From Pseudomonas putida (GTDB lineage: Bacteria; Pseudomonadota; Gammaproteobacteria; Pseudomonadales; Pseudomonadaceae): a stretch of DNA of 64,000 nt. Made by a program: the position numbers and the translations under genes. Position 1 is the stretch's first letter; every line of letters starts with the position of its first letter. This document shows, in pieces, positions 38,770 through 50,551 of this stretch. The stretch is from assembly GCF_016406145.1 (NCBI RefSeq), contig NZ_CP066306.1, forward strand, positions 2,046,001 to 2,110,000, given 5' to 3'. The notes beneath the pieces were generated by a model. It was not told where the DNA came from. It saw nothing but the letters and a program-made list of their open reading frames with translations, and did not search any database.

Positions 38770-39777
38770 TCACTGGGCCGCGACGGCTGGCGTGTTGTAA
38801 AGCACGATCGCAGCGGTCACCAGCAAATTGATCAGGGTCAGCGGCAGGCAGAACTTCCAGCTGAAGTCCATCACCTGGTCATAGCGTGGGCGCGGGATCG
38901 AAGCGCGCAGCAGGATGAACAGCATGATGAAGAACGCGGTTTTCAGCGCGAACCACAGGAACGGCACTTGCGGCAGGATGCCGAACGGGCCGTGCCAGCC
39001 ACCGAAGAACAGGGTCACCAGCAGCGCCGAGATGAGGATGATGCCGATGTACTCACCGACGAAGAACATGCCCCATTTCATGCCGGCATACTCGATGTGG
39101 TAGCCGTCGGCCAGTTCCTGTTCCGCTTCCGGCTGGTCGAACGGGTGACGGTGAGTCACGGCGACGCCGGCGATGAAGAAGGTGCAGAAGCCGAAGAACT
39201 GCGGAATGATGAACCACAGGTTCTGGGCCTGGTATTCAACGATGTCACGCATGTTGAACGAGCCCACCTGCACCACCACGCCCATCAGCGCCAGGCCCAG
39301 GAACACTTCGTACGACACGGTCTGTGCCGACGCACGCAAGCTGCCCAGCAGGGCGTACTTGTTGTTCGACGACCAGCCGGCGAACAGCACCGCGTAGACC
39401 GACAGGCCGGCCATGGCAAAGAAGAACAGCAGGCCGATGTTCAGGTCGGCAACGCCCCAGCCCGGTGTGATCGGGATGATCGAGAAACCGATCAGCAGCG
39501 CGCTCATGGCCACGACTGGTGCCAAGGTGAAAATCATCTTGTCGACGAAGGGCGGGTTCCAGTCTTCCTTGAAGAACATCTTCAGCATGTCGGCGGCGAT
39601 CTGGAACATGCCGAACGGGCCGACACGGTTCGGGCCGTAACGGTCCTGCCACCAGCCCAGCAGGCGGCGCTCGACAAAGCTGAGCAGTGCGCCGCAGACC
39701 ACTACGGCCAGCAGCACCACGATAGCCTTGACGACCTGGATGATCACATCGATCACTTCGGGGGTGAACCAGCTCAT
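38770..39777 (-). CDS. nuoH: NADH-quinone oxidoreductase subunit H
   Basis: A 335-residue membrane subunit that forms the quinone entry channel. Family motifs are [40 protein letters not shown] (acidic loop) and [20 protein letters not shown]. Eight to nine helices. Its ATG overlaps the nuoG stop by four bases. Confidence 0.97.
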   Translation of the reverse strand: MSWFTPEVIDVIIQVVKAIVVLLAVVVCGALLSFVERRLLGWWQDRYGPNRVGPFGMFQIAADMLKMFFKEDWNPPFVDKMIFTLAPVVAMSALLIGFSIIPITPGWGVADLNIGLLFFFAMAGLSVYAVLFAGWSSNNKYALLGSLRASAQTVSYEVFLGLALMGVVVQVGSFNMRDIVEYQAQNLWFIIPQFFGFCTFFIAGVAVTHRHPFDQPEAEQELADGYHIEYAGMKWGMFFVGEYIGIILISALLVTLFFGGWHGPFGILPQVPFLWFALKTAFFIMLFILLRASIPRPRYDQVMDFSWKFCLPLTLINLLVTAAIVLYNTPAVAAQ

Positions 39778-42488
39778 TGTGCTGCCTCCTGCAGACCTTC
39801 GACGGATGCACCGAAGATGGCCGGCGGGATGCCGGCCAGGCCTTTGGGCAGCGCGACCAGGCCAGCGCCCAGTTCTTCATTGATGCGCAGCGGCAGGCGC
39901 AGGGCCACACCGGCCACGTTCAGGCTCAGCAGAGTCCCTTCGTTGACGCCCAGGCGGTCGGCCTCGGACTTGGCCAGTGCCACGTAGGCGGCAGGGATGC
40001 GCTCTTGAACCGGTGCAGCGCGCGAGGAGCTTTCTTCGCTGCCGAACAGGTGGAAGAACGGTACTGCGGTCCAGGTGCCACGGGCCGGGTTGAAGGCGCC
40101 CGGAATGGCGTTGAACCAGTTCAGGCGGTCGCCTTGCGATTCGATCAGGCGCACGCCCGGGTCACCGGCACGCAGGTGGCCGCCGACCTCGTCCTGGAAC
40201 TTGTTCCAGGCTTGCGGCGAGTTCCAACCCGGCGACCAGGCGAACGGCACCTGCTGGCGCGGTTCGGCGGAGCCCGAGTAGCCTTCCATGGAGAAGGCGA
40301 ACGCGGTGTCCTTGTCCTGCGGGGTGCGTGGCTCGTGCACGCTGATGTTGGCGCGCATCGCGGTACGGCCGGAGTAGCGCAGCGGCTCACGGGCCAGCTT
40401 CATGCCCTTGATGCGGAACGCCGCCGAAGGTGCCGCGTTGACGATGCCGGCCAGTTGCGGGGCAGCTTCGGCGCAGGCGCTGGTGACGTGGTCCAGCTGG
40501 GTCCAGTCGACCGGCTTGTTCAGCAGGGTGGCACGCAGGGCGTGCATCCAGCGCCAGCCTTCGTGAACCAGGATGCTGCTGTCCAGGTACTGCGGGTCGA
40601 ACACCTGGAAGAAGCGCTGGGCACGGCCTTCCTGGCTGACCAGGGTACCGTCGCCTTCGGCGAACGAGGCCGCCGGCAGCACCAGATGGGCACGCTCCAG
40701 GGTGGCAGTGTTGGAATGGTCGGCGACGATGACGACCTTCGCAGCTGCCAGGGCGGCATCGACCTTGGCGGCCGGTACGCGGGTGTACAGGTCGTTTTCC
40801 AGCACCACGATGGCGTCGGCTTTGCCGCTGATGACCGCATCCAGCGCGGCATCGGCGGACTCGCCACCGAGCATGGCCAGGCCAAGGCTGTTGGCCTCAG
40901 GTACGACCAGGCTCAGCGAGCCGTTTTTCTCGCGCAGCTTCAGGGCCTTGGCGATGTTCGCGGCAGCTTCGATCAGCGCAGGGTCGGCCAGCGAAGTACC
41001 GGCCACCACCAGCGGGCGCTTGGCGGCGACCAGGGCGTCGGCGATGCGCTTGGCCAGGGCCAGGGCTTCGTCGTCCAGACCTGCAACGGCCGGGGCGCTC
41101 GGGTCGATGGCGTGGGCCACGGCGAAGCCGATGCGCGCAAGGTCGGCGGGGGCGGCGTGCACGCATTCTTCGGCGACGTCGTCCAGCTTGGTTTCAGCCA
41201 GGCTGGCGATGAACAGCGGGTACAGCGCGTGCTGGCCGATGTTCTTCACTGCAGCGTCGAGCCAAGGCTGCACTTTCATGGCCTCGGCCATGGCTTCTGC
41301 CTTGCCTTTAGTGGCCTGGCGCACGGCCAGGGCAACGCGGGCGGCGGTCTGGGTCAGGTCTTCGCCGAGCACGAACACTGCGTCGTGGTCTTCGATGTCG
41401 CGCAGGGTCGGCACCGGCAGCGGGCTGTTGTTCAGCACGTCCAGGGCCAGACGTACGCGGGCCAGCTCACCGGCTTCCATACCCGAGTAAAAGTAGTCGG
41501 CACCGACCAGCTCGCGCAGGCCGTAGTTGCTTTCCAAGCTGGCGCGGGGCGAGCCGATACCGACGATGGTGCGGCCGCGCAGCAGGTCGGCGGCCTTGTC
41601 CAGGGCAGCGTCCAGGCCCAGCTTGGTGCCATCGGCCAGGCGTGGCTGGCGTGGGCGGTCGGTGCGGTTTACGTAGCCATAACCGAAGCGGCCACGGTCG
41701 CACAGGAAGTACTGGTTGACCGAGCCGTTGAAACGGTTTTCGATCCGGCGCAGCTCGCCGTAGCGCTCGCCCGGGCTGATGTTACAGCCGCTGGAGCAGC
41801 CGTGGCAGATGCTCGGGGCGAACTGCATGTCCCACTTGCGGTTGTAGCGCTCGGAGTGGGTCTTGTCGGTGAACACGCCGGTCGGGCAGACCTCGGTCAG
41901 GTTGCCGGAGAACTCGCTTTCCAGCACGCCGTCTTCAACGCGGCCGAAGTACACGTTGTCGTGGGCGCCATAGACACCCAGGTCGGTACCGCCTGCGTAG
42001 TCCTTGTAGTAGCGCACGCAGCGATAGCAGGCGATGCAGCGGTTCATCTCGTGAGCGATGAACGGGCCGAGGTCCTGGTTCTGGTGGGTACGCTTGGTGA
42101 AACGGTAGCGGCGCTCGTTGTGGCCGGTCATTACCGTCATGTCCTGCAGGTGGCAGTGGCCGCCTTCCTCGCACACCGGGCAGTCGTGCGGGTGGTTGGT
42201 CATCAGCCATTCGACGACGCTGGCGCGAAACGCCTTGGATTCGTCATCGTCGATGGAAATCCAGGTGCCGTCGGAGGCAGGGGTCATGCAGGACATGACG
42301 ATACGACCACGGGTGTCGTTCTCGTCGGTGTACTGCTTGACCGCACACTGCCGACAGGCGCCAACGCTTCCAAGCGCCGGGTGCCAGCAGAAATAGGGGA
42401 TGTCGAGGCCGAGCGACAGACACGCCTGTAACAGGTTGTCTGCACCGTTGACTTCGAGCGCTTTGCCGTCTACGTGGATAGTGGCCAT
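39774..42488 (-). CDS. nuoG: NADH-quinone oxidoreductase subunit G
   Basis: The 904-residue largest peripheral subunit. The N-terminus holds a 2Fe-2S site ([19 protein letters not shown]), the His-ligated cluster region [18 protein letters not shown], the [16 protein letters not shown] set, and [16 protein letters not shown], which corresponds to the extra N7 cluster of the E. coli-type enzyme. The remainder is a molybdopterin-oxidoreductase-like fold without cofactor. Length matches E. coli (about 908). A 132-bp gap separates it from nuoF. Confidence 0.97.
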   Translation of the reverse strand: MATIHVDGKALEVNGADNLLQACLSLGLDIPYFCWHPALGSVGACRQCAVKQYTDENDTRGRIVMSCMTPASDGTWISIDDDESKAFRASVVEWLMTNHPHDCPVCEEGGHCHLQDMTVMTGHNERRYRFTKRTHQNQDLGPFIAHEMNRCIACYRCVRYYKDYAGGTDLGVYGAHDNVYFGRVEDGVLESEFSGNLTEVCPTGVFTDKTHSERYNRKWDMQFAPSICHGCSSGCNISPGERYGELRRIENRFNGSVNQYFLCDRGRFGYGYVNRTDRPRQPRLADGTKLGLDAALDKAADLLRGRTIVGIGSPRASLESNYGLRELVGADYFYSGMEAGELARVRLALDVLNNSPLPVPTLRDIEDHDAVFVLGEDLTQTAARVALAVRQATKGKAEAMAEAMKVQPWLDAAVKNIGQHALYPLFIASLAETKLDDVAEECVHAAPADLARIGFAVAHAIDPSAPAVAGLDDEALALAKRIADALVAAKRPLVVAGTSLADPALIEAAANIAKALKLREKNGSLSLVVPEANSLGLAMLGGESADAALDAVISGKADAIVVLENDLYTRVPAAKVDAALAAAKVVIVADHSNTATLERAHLVLPAASFAEGDGTLVSQEGRAQRFFQVFDPQYLDSSILVHEGWRWMHALRATLLNKPVDWTQLDHVTSACAEAAPQLAGIVNAAPSAAFRIKGMKLAREPLRYSGRTAMRANISVHEPRTPQDKDTAFAFSMEGYSGSAEPRQQVPFAWSPGWNSPQAWNKFQDEVGGHLRAGDPGVRLIESQGDRLNWFNAIPGAFNPARGTWTAVPFFHLFGSEESSSRAAPVQERIPAAYVALAKSEADRLGVNEGTLLSLNVAGVALRLPLRINEELGAGLVALPKGLAGIPPAIFGASVEGLQEAAQ

Positions 42489-42543
42489 TGTTCAAAGTTC
42501 TTCGTTGGCCCGCGTGAGCGGGCGTGGCTAATGGAAATCTGTA

Positions 42544-42586
42544 AGCCTGCGGCCCGCCGCGAATCGTTCGGGCCGGCCTGCAGGCT
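42544..42586 (-). other. Large hairpin in the nuoF-nuoG gap
   Basis: AGCCTGC-GGCCCG pairs with CGGGCC and GCAGGCT (five-base bulge) across a 12-base loop. It lies in the only sizeable gap inside the operon apart from nuoCD-nuoB (79 bp). There is no T-run. It may be an RNA-processing or stability element. Confidence 0.45.
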
Positions 42587-42620
42587 GGCGGATGGCACGG
42601 ACCACCCGCGTTCTATCTTT

Positions 42621-43997
42621 TTATGCGCCGACTACAATCGGCCCGGCCTGGATTGGCTTCGCCAGGTTCGGGCGCAGGGTGCCAGCGCTTTCAGGCGCTA
42701 CACCGGCCTCGAACTCCGAGCGGAAGTACTTGATGGCACTGCCCAGCGGCTCGACGGCACCGGGTGCGTGAGCGCAGAAGGTACGGCCTGGGCCGAGGAA
42801 GTTGACCAGACCCAGCAGGGTCTCGATGTCTTCGGCACGGCCCTGGCCATTTTCCAGGGAACGCAACATTTTCACGCTCCACGGCAGGCCGTCCCGGCAG
42901 GGCGTGCACCAGCCGCACGATTCGCGGGCGAAGAACTCTTCCATGTTGCGTAGCAGCGAAACCATGTTGACGCTGTCGTCGACCGCCATGGCAAGGCCCG
43001 TACCCATGCGGGTACCGACCTTGGCGATGCCGCCGGCGTACATCTGCGCGTCGAGGTGCTCGGGCAGCAGGAAACCGGTACCGGCGCCACCTGGCTGCCA
43101 GCACTTGAGCTTGAAGCCGTCGCGCATGCCGCCGGCGTAGTCTTCGAACAGCTCACGGGCGGTCACGCCGAACGGCAGCTCCCACAGCCCCGGGTTCTTG
43201 ACCTTGCCGGAGAAGCCCATCAGCTTGGTGCCGTGGTCCTCGCTGCCTTCGCGGGCCAGCGACTTGTACCAGTCGTTGCCATTGGCGACGATGGCCGGCA
43301 CGTTGCACAGGGTCTCGACGTTGTTTACGCACGTCGGCTTGCCCCACACACCCACGGCGGCAGGGAAGGGCGGCTTGGAGCGCGGGTTGGCGCGGCGGCC
43401 TTCCAGCGAGTTGATCAGTGCGGTTTCTTCACCGCAGATGTAGCGCCCGGCACCGGTGTGCACGAACAGTTCGAAGTCGAAGCCCGAGCCGAGGATGTTC
43501 TTGCCCAGCAGGCCGGCAGCCTTGGCTTCATCGATGGCGCGGTTGAGGTTTTTCGCCGCAGTGGTGTACTCGCCACGCAGGAAGATGTAGCCGCGGTAGG
43601 CCTTCAGGGCGCGGGCGCTGATCAGCATGCCCTCGACCAGCAGATGGGGCTGTTGCTCCATCAGCATGCGGTCCTTCCAGGTGTTGGGCTCCATTTCGTC
43701 CGCGTTGCACAGCAGGTAGCGGATGTTCATGGATTCGTCTTTGGGCATCAGGCCCCACTTCACGCCAGTGGGGAAGCCCGCGCCGCCACGGCCCTTGAGG
43801 CCGGAGTCCTTGACGCTCTGCACGATGTCGTCGGCGGACATTTCTGCCAGTGCCTTGCGGGCGGCAGCGTAGCCGTTCTTGGCCTGGTACTCGTCGAGCC
43901 ACACCGGCTCGCCGTCGTCACGCAGGCGCCAGGTCAGCGGGTGAGTTTCGGCCGAACGCGCGATGCGGTTGGCCGGGCCGAAGGAAGTGATGGTCAT
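42621..43997 (-). CDS. nuoF: NADH-quinone oxidoreductase subunit F
   Basis: A 458-residue flavoprotein subunit that oxidises NADH. Motifs: FMN/NADH loop [17 protein letters not shown], nucleotide-binding [19 protein letters not shown], and the N3 4Fe-4S motif [12 protein letters not shown] near residue 355. It starts four bases inside the nuoE stop. The C-terminal dozen residues ([20 protein letters not shown] tail) are typical of pseudomonads. Confidence 0.97.
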   Translation of the reverse strand: MTITSFGPANRIARSAETHPLTWRLRDDGEPVWLDEYQAKNGYAAARKALAEMSADDIVQSVKDSGLKGRGGAGFPTGVKWGLMPKDESMNIRYLLCNADEMEPNTWKDRMLMEQQPHLLVEGMLISARALKAYRGYIFLRGEYTTAAKNLNRAIDEAKAAGLLGKNILGSGFDFELFVHTGAGRYICGEETALINSLEGRRANPRSKPPFPAAVGVWGKPTCVNNVETLCNVPAIVANGNDWYKSLAREGSEDHGTKLMGFSGKVKNPGLWELPFGVTARELFEDYAGGMRDGFKLKCWQPGGAGTGFLLPEHLDAQMYAGGIAKVGTRMGTGLAMAVDDSVNMVSLLRNMEEFFARESCGWCTPCRDGLPWSVKMLRSLENGQGRAEDIETLLGLVNFLGPGRTFCAHAPGAVEPLGSAIKYFRSEFEAGVAPESAGTLRPNLAKPIQAGPIVVGA

Positions 43998-44491
43998 ACG
44001 TAACCCTCCAGCAGCTTGGAAACGCCAGCAGGCTGCACGTCGCCAAAGGTATCGTCATCGATCATCAGCGCCGGGGCCTTGTCGCAGTTGCCCAGGCAGC
44101 ATACCGGCAGCAGGGTGAAACGCCCGTCCGCAGTGGTCTGGCCCAGGCCGATGCCCAGTTCGCTCTGGATCTGGCTGACCACCGACTCGTGGCCGCCGAT
44201 GTAGCAGACCATGCTGTCGCACACACGAATGATGTGGCGGCCGACAGGCTGGCGGAAAATCTGGCTGTAGAAGGTGGCCACGCCCTCGACGTCGCTGGCA
44301 GGGATGCCCAGTACTTCGCCGATGGCGTAGATGGCGCCGTCCGGCACCCAGCCGCGTTCCTTCTGAACGATCTTCAAGGCTTCGATGGACGCCGCGCGCG
44401 GGTCCTCGTAGTGGTGCATCTCGTGCTCGATGGCCGAGCGCTCGGTTTCGCTCAGGGCGAAACGGTCTGTCTGGATAAGCGTGCTGTTCAT
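43994..44491 (-). CDS. nuoE: NADH-quinone oxidoreductase subunit E
   Basis: A 165-residue thioredoxin-like 2Fe-2S subunit. The cluster N1a ligands are in [12 protein letters not shown] and [19 protein letters not shown]. It pairs with NuoF in the NADH-oxidising tip. It starts two bases after nuoCD and overlaps nuoF by four. Confidence 0.97.
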   Translation of the reverse strand: MNSTLIQTDRFALSETERSAIEHEMHHYEDPRAASIEALKIVQKERGWVPDGAIYAIGEVLGIPASDVEGVATFYSQIFRQPVGRHIIRVCDSMVCYIGGHESVVSQIQSELGIGLGQTTADGRFTLLPVCCLGNCDKAPALMIDDDTFGDVQPAGVSKLLEGYV

Positions 44492-44493
44492 GC

Positions 44494-46293
<1,800 letters not shown>

Positions 46294-46354
46294 TCAACGT
46301 TAAGAATGAAGCCAGGCCGCCGGCTCCTTGGGGAGCGGGCGGCAGGTCGCTGGA

Positions 46355-47032
46355 TCAGACTTCGTCGGGGCTGCGCAGGTTGGTTACTGCAATGCGCTGC
46401 TCGCGACGCAGGTCTTTCTGGGCTGGCATCTCGGCACGGTAAATACCTTGATCACCAACAACCCAGGAAAGCGGGCGTCGTTCTTGGCCGATCGACTCCT
46501 GCAACAGCATCAAGCCTTGCAGGAAAGCTTCAGGGCGTGGCGGGCAGCCAGGCACATAGACGTCCACGGGGAGGAACTTGTCGACCCCCTGAACGACCGA
46601 GTAGATGTCGTACATGCCACCGGAGTTGGCGCACGAGCCCATGGAAATGACCCATTTGGGTTCGAGCATCTGCTCATACAGACGCTGGATGATCGGCGCC
46701 ATCTTGATGAAGCAGGTACCGGCGATGACCATGAAGTCGGCCTGACGCGGCGAGGCCCGGATGACTTCGGCGCCGAAGCGGGCGATGTCGTGGGGCGCCG
46801 TGAAGGCCGTGGTCATTTCCACGTAGCAGCAGGACAGGCCGAAGTTGTACGGCCAGAGGGAGTTCTTGCGCCCCCAGTTGACCGCACCACGCAGCACATC
46901 TTCGAGTTTCCCCATGTAGATGTTCTTGTGGACCTGGTCCTCTAGCAGTTGATCGGTAACGGTTTCCCGTTCGCCGACCGGGTACTGCTCGTTGGGCGCA
47001 TCCGGATCGATTCTGGTGAGATTGTATTGCAT
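46355..47032 (-). CDS. nuoB: NADH-quinone oxidoreductase subunit B
   Basis: A 225-residue subunit that holds cluster N2, which reduces quinone. Ligands lie in [22 protein letters not shown] and [16 protein letters not shown] start at ATG 47032 ([20 protein letters not shown]), which gives the length known from other pseudomonads; a TTG two codons earlier is not needed. GAGG nine bases upstream. Confidence 0.97.
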   Translation of the reverse strand: MQYNLTRIDPDAPNEQYPVGERETVTDQLLEDQVHKNIYMGKLEDVLRGAVNWGRKNSLWPYNFGLSCCYVEMTTAFTAPHDIARFGAEVIRASPRQADFMVIAGTCFIKMAPIIQRLYEQMLEPKWVISMGSCANSGGMYDIYSVVQGVDKFLPVDVYVPGCPPRPEAFLQGLMLLQESIGQERRPLSWVVGDQGIYRAEMPAQKDLRREQRIAVTNLRSPDEV

Positions 47033-47042
47033 TGCCAAAGCC

Positions 47043-47456
47043 TCATTGTTTCAGCTTCGCTTGCCGCTTGCGACGACCTTCGGGAGCCCAATCAAGTGCC
47101 CCGACGCGCCAAAGGTAGACAAGACCTGCCAACAGAATTGCTATGAAAACGAGCGCTTCGACGAATCCGGTCCAGCCGCTTTCGCGGACGGACACAGACC
47201 ATGCAAAGAGAAAGAGGGCTTCGATATCGAAGATCACGAACAGCATCGCGACCAGATAGAATTTGGCGGAAAGGCGCAGGCGGGCGCTGCCGACGGGCAG
47301 CATGCCGGATTCGAAGGGTTCGTTCTTGGCGCGGCCCCAGGCCTTGCTACCGAGCAGGCTGGACAGGCCGAGCATGAAGGCGCACAGGCCGACGACACCC
47401 AGGAGGAAGATGGCAAAGCCCCAGTTGTGGGCGATGAGTCCTGCCGAATCGGACAT
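47043..47456 (-). CDS. nuoA: NADH-quinone oxidoreductase subunit A
   Basis: A 137-residue, three-helix membrane subunit and the first gene of the operon. The conserved loop reads [20 protein letters not shown], and a second signature is [17 protein letters not shown]. The last residues ([10 protein letters not shown]) are basic. A candidate promoter lies about 110 bases upstream. Confidence 0.97.
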   Translation of the reverse strand: MSDSAGLIAHNWGFAIFLLGVVGLCAFMLGLSSLLGSKAWGRAKNEPFESGMLPVGSARLRLSAKFYLVAMLFVIFDIEALFLFAWSVSVRESGWTGFVEALVFIAILLAGLVYLWRVGALDWAPEGRRKRQAKLKQ

Positions 47457-48161
47457 GCTAGAGATCCTTATACAGAGACCCAGCTCTGCAGTCTGAAATA
47501 AGTAGAGCGGCGACGTGGTGTCGCAGGTGCAGTGACCAAATGTCGCAGCTGAATCAATCGCGCTGATTTTATGGGTAAACCCGGTGCAAGTAAAATTTCT
47601 GTCGCAAATTTATTCGTAGGATTAAGAACAAAACACGCTCGTAACTGGCTGAAAGCCCTGAAATTCGGGGATTGGGCCTGGTTTTGTCAATTATGTTTCT
47701 TGTGGGTGGTAACAGATTGTAATTTTAGTAATGATAATTAATAGCGTTTGGCTGGAGCCGATAAGAGTTAATGAGATTGAGCCTTGTTAAGTTCATGGGC
47801 TGTTGCCCCCCTCTTGCAATTGCGCTCTGGCCTCGTTCTATCAGTGTTTGACACTGCCTGCACCGCTCTGGGTCAATGTTTTTCGAGTGCCCCCTGATGT
47901 GCACACGGGGCAGTGGCGGGTGAAGAGGTCGGGGCTGTGGCTTGCCCGTGCATATGAATGGAAAGCGGCGACACCGATGCAATTGTCCATAGCCGGTGGC
48001 TGGGTTGATCCTCGCTACCGGGCTGGTTCAAGCATAGTCCGGATCCTGGGGATTGCCGGGGGATGTTCGGGGGCGTCGGTGTGGCGAAAGCGGGCGTCAT
48101 ACCTGAGTAATGAATGACTGCTAGCGTGCCGGTCCCCCCGCAGCAAAAGGAGAGCCATCAG
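47457..48161. other. 705-bp intergenic region, nuo promoter side / AraC gene
   Basis: No convincing gene. The part from about 47560 to 47780 is clearly AT-rich compared with its neighbours and should hold the nuo promoter(s). An open frame at 47803-48117 (104 codons) has no recognisable fold, no ribosome-binding site and atypical composition, and I do not call it. 'aatgataatta' near 47730 is only a partial Fur-like match. Confidence 0.6.
47566..47594 (-). promoter_or_regulatory. Candidate sigma-70 promoter for the nuo operon
   Basis: On the minus strand, TTTACT and TAAAAT are separated by 17 bases (four and five of six consensus matches), which would start transcription about 100 bases before nuoA. 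Chosen by eye in an AT-rich stretch, so other promoters are possible. Confidence 0.35.
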
Positions 48162-49139
48162 GTGCACCCCGCCACGCCTCGCAAGCCCTTCTTGCTCCGT
48201 AGCGCCGACATGCACAGCGACGATTTCGGCGCCTTGTTCACGCAGCTCTACGGCAACCTGTATGCCGACATGGCGCCACTGGGCGAGTGTATTTCCATCG
48301 GCGGTGTATATGGCCGCTTCGAGAGCATGAGCGTAAGGCGCCTGCACTACCACGGCGACTTTCGCATCGTCCTGCCCACCCCGCAGGACGAGATCACTTT
48401 TGTGCTACCTACTGCGGGCAAGATCATCTTCGACCATCGCGGCGAGTCGATCGGCGGCGCGCAGGTCGGGCTGGCTGTCGACAAGCTCGAGATACGCTCG
48501 GTACGCATTGCCGATGGTCATGCCCAGTGTGGCATGTCGATTCGCCGGGGCGTATTCGCCGAGCGCCTGTCGGCACTGCTGGAGCGGCCCTTGGTGGCCC
48601 CCATTCGTTTTGCGCCGGTAGTGGACCTCAACGCGCCAGGTTTCCAGGGCATCCGTGCCTTGCTCGAGCTGGCCACGGGCACTGAGTTCGATCAATTGAT
48701 CAATACGGGCCTGTTGATGCCGCTGCGGTTGCAGGAAATGCTGGTCGACGCGTTGCTGGAAACCTGGCCGCACAATTACCGCGAAGCGCTGCACAGGCCA
48801 GCCCCCTTGCTTGCACCGCGCCATGTGAAACTGGCCATGGCCTATATCCGTGAGCATCCCGCCAGCCTGAGCAGTAGCAGTGAGTTGGCGGGCTTGGCCA
48901 ATGTCAGCGTGCGGGCGTTACAGGAGGGCTTTCGCCGGTTTGCGGGCACTTCGATAGTCGGGTATCAGCGGCAGGTGCGGCTGGAGCAGGCGCGTCAGGT
49001 GCTGGCAAGCGAGCAGGGTGCTTCGGTGGAACAGGTGGCGTTACGTTTCGGTTTCACCAATGCCGGGCGGTTTGCCCAGTATTTTCAAGAGGCGTTTGGG
49101 TTGCGCCCGGCGCAGGTCAGGCGTAGGCATGACGCATGA
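48162..49139 (+). CDS. AraC/XylS-family transcriptional regulator
   Basis: A 325-residue activator. The N-terminal part (about 30-200) is the AraC-binding-like effector domain found in XylS-type proteins; the C-terminal 100 residues hold two helix-turn-helices (SELAGLANVSVRALQEGFRR and VEQVALRFGFTNAGRFAQYF) with the family end FGLRPAQVRRR. I prefer GTG 48162, eight bases after AAGGAGA, to the ATG 48 bases upstream, which has no site. Its target is not obvious: neighbours are nuo (divergent) and an unknown exported protein. Confidence 0.88.
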   Translation: MHPATPRKPFLLRSADMHSDDFGALFTQLYGNLYADMAPLGECISIGGVYGRFESMSVRRLHYHGDFRIVLPTPQDEITFVLPTAGKIIFDHRGESIGGAQVGLAVDKLEIRSVRIADGHAQCGMSIRRGVFAERLSALLERPLVAPIRFAPVVDLNAPGFQGIRALLELATGTEFDQLINTGLLMPLRLQEMLVDALLETWPHNYREALHRPAPLLAPRHVKLAMAYIREHPASLSSSSELAGLANVSVRALQEGFRRFAGTSIVGYQRQVRLEQARQVLASEQGASVEQVALRFGFTNAGRFAQYFQEAFGLRPAQVRRRHDA

Positions 49140-49196
49140 CCTGCGGTAAGGGGCCTACCTGCGAATCAGATAATGTGTTGGATGCCATGGATGCGC

Positions 49197-50306
49197 TTAG
49201 GGGAACGTGATCTTGCTGTAGGCAAATTCGTTTTTACCTCGCTTGATACCTGCTTCGGAGGTTTTCACCTCAACGCGGTCATCGTCGTGAACCACCAGAA
49301 CTTGTTTGGCTCCCAGCACTTCTACGCCGCCGGGCTGGTTGCTGAACATCAGGGGGCTGCCATCCTTTTGGTTCACCAGCTGTGGGGTGCCCGGTTTACC
49401 TGCCGTGAAAGGTATTGCCCAAAGAACCCCGCCCGTTTCGATACCATTGTTGCCCGCACCCTCTGCGGATGGCGTTTCAAAGCTGGTGACCGCATACAGT
49501 CGGTCTTTATTGAAACGGTCATATTCGATGCCAGTTAGCGCAAGTGGGTGCCCTTGCGCTTCCAGGTTGAAGTTCTGAATCGATTTGAACCCGTCCACGA
49601 GCTCCATCCGTGCATCGTTGAACTTCACATGCGCCGAGATGAGCAGAAAAGCAGGGTTAGAAGTCGCACTGCTATTCCCATGCTTGCTGATGCCGACGAT
49701 CAACTGGCCGTCTGTATCTTTCTCCCGCCCCGGTTCGCTTGGGGCCATGGTGATGCCTTCGACTTGAAAGTAGGGGGACCCTATGACTTCACCAATCTGT
49801 TTACGCAACATGATCGAGCTTTTGATCCCGCCTCGTGTCGATTGCGCCAGGACTTTTGCGGTATTCGGGTCATTTACCGGCCAGTAAACAAGGGTGTTGA
49901 GTGCGTCTTTACTTGGATCCTGCTCGGTGCCGACCTTATTGAAGGCGGTGCTGGCGATAATGTATTGGCCATCCAGCGTCGTGGTCATGGCTTCGTATTT
50001 ATCTGCTTTTTCCAGCACACTACCTTTGAGAACTTCGGGATTACCACTGATAGTTCCCCCGACAAAATCAAATGTGAAAATGGCCGGATCACCAATGGCT
50101 GGCAAGCCTTTATCGTTGGCGAAAACCAGTTTTCCATCGGTTTTGACCACCGCTGATACATCGCAGTCTACGGCGGTGTCAGTTGCATGGCACAGTGCGG
50201 TGTGGTGTTCGACGGCTTCAATACGTCCAGGCAGTTCGGCGGCCGGCGCGTGGGGTACTGCAATAAAGAGTCCGGCAACTAACGTGATGATTGCTGGCTT
50301 TTCCAT
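49197..50306 (-). CDS. Exported protein of unknown function
   Basis: A 369-residue protein with a signal peptide (MEKPAIITLVAGLFIAVPHA PA-A) and an AAGGA site before the ATG. I do not recognise a family. Repeated beta-rich segments such as TTTLDGQYIIASTAFNKVGT, QLIVGISKHGN, LTGIEYDRFNKDRLYAVTSF and PGGVEVLGAKQVLVVHDDDR look like blades of a beta-propeller, and the 'GVEVLG...VVHDDD' style recalls esterase-like phytase-type propellers; this is only a suggestion. The gene is lower in GC and codon bias than its neighbours, hinting at acquisition. Divergent from the subtilase gene. Confidence 0.8.
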   Translation of the reverse strand: MEKPAIITLVAGLFIAVPHAPAAELPGRIEAVEHHTALCHATDTAVDCDVSAVVKTDGKLVFANDKGLPAIGDPAIFTFDFVGGTISGNPEVLKGSVLEKADKYEAMTTTLDGQYIIASTAFNKVGTEQDPSKDALNTLVYWPVNDPNTAKVLAQSTRGGIKSSIMLRKQIGEVIGSPYFQVEGITMAPSEPGREKDTDGQLIVGISKHGNSSATSNPAFLLISAHVKFNDARMELVDGFKSIQNFNLEAQGHPLALTGIEYDRFNKDRLYAVTSFETPSAEGAGNNGIETGGVLWAIPFTAGKPGTPQLVNQKDGSPLMFSNQPGGVEVLGAKQVLVVHDDDRVEVKTSEAGIKRGKNEFAYSKITFP

Positions 50307-50551
50307 GAGCGCTGTCCTTTTGTGGTGGGAAGTACTGCGCGGAGAAGCGTAATAGAAGGGTCAGAAGCGGAAAACTGTCATTTTTGGCAGTAGCTGTTCG
50401 ACATTATCGCTATTGAATGACCTGGCATTTTTGCCAGTAGGCACATTGAAGCTCAGCCTTTAGGGTCTTGTTTCATTGTCAATGCGTCAGCACGGACGGG
50501 CTCAAAGCCTGCGCAACTAGTGGCTGATGTTGGCGAAACGGGAACATGGAT

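Noticed and set aside
39777..42431. 884-codon plus-strand frame opposite nuoG
   Set aside because: Long only because of GC3 bias in nuoG; repetitive Gly/Val/Ala translation with no domain.
47720..47745. Fur box in the nuo upstream region
   Set aside because: 'aatgataatta' matches only part of the 19-bp consensus and sits far from any iron gene.
47803..48117. 104-codon plus-strand frame in the nuo/AraC gap
   Set aside because: No ribosome-binding site, no fold signal, and Cys/Trp/Arg-rich composition typical of chance frames.
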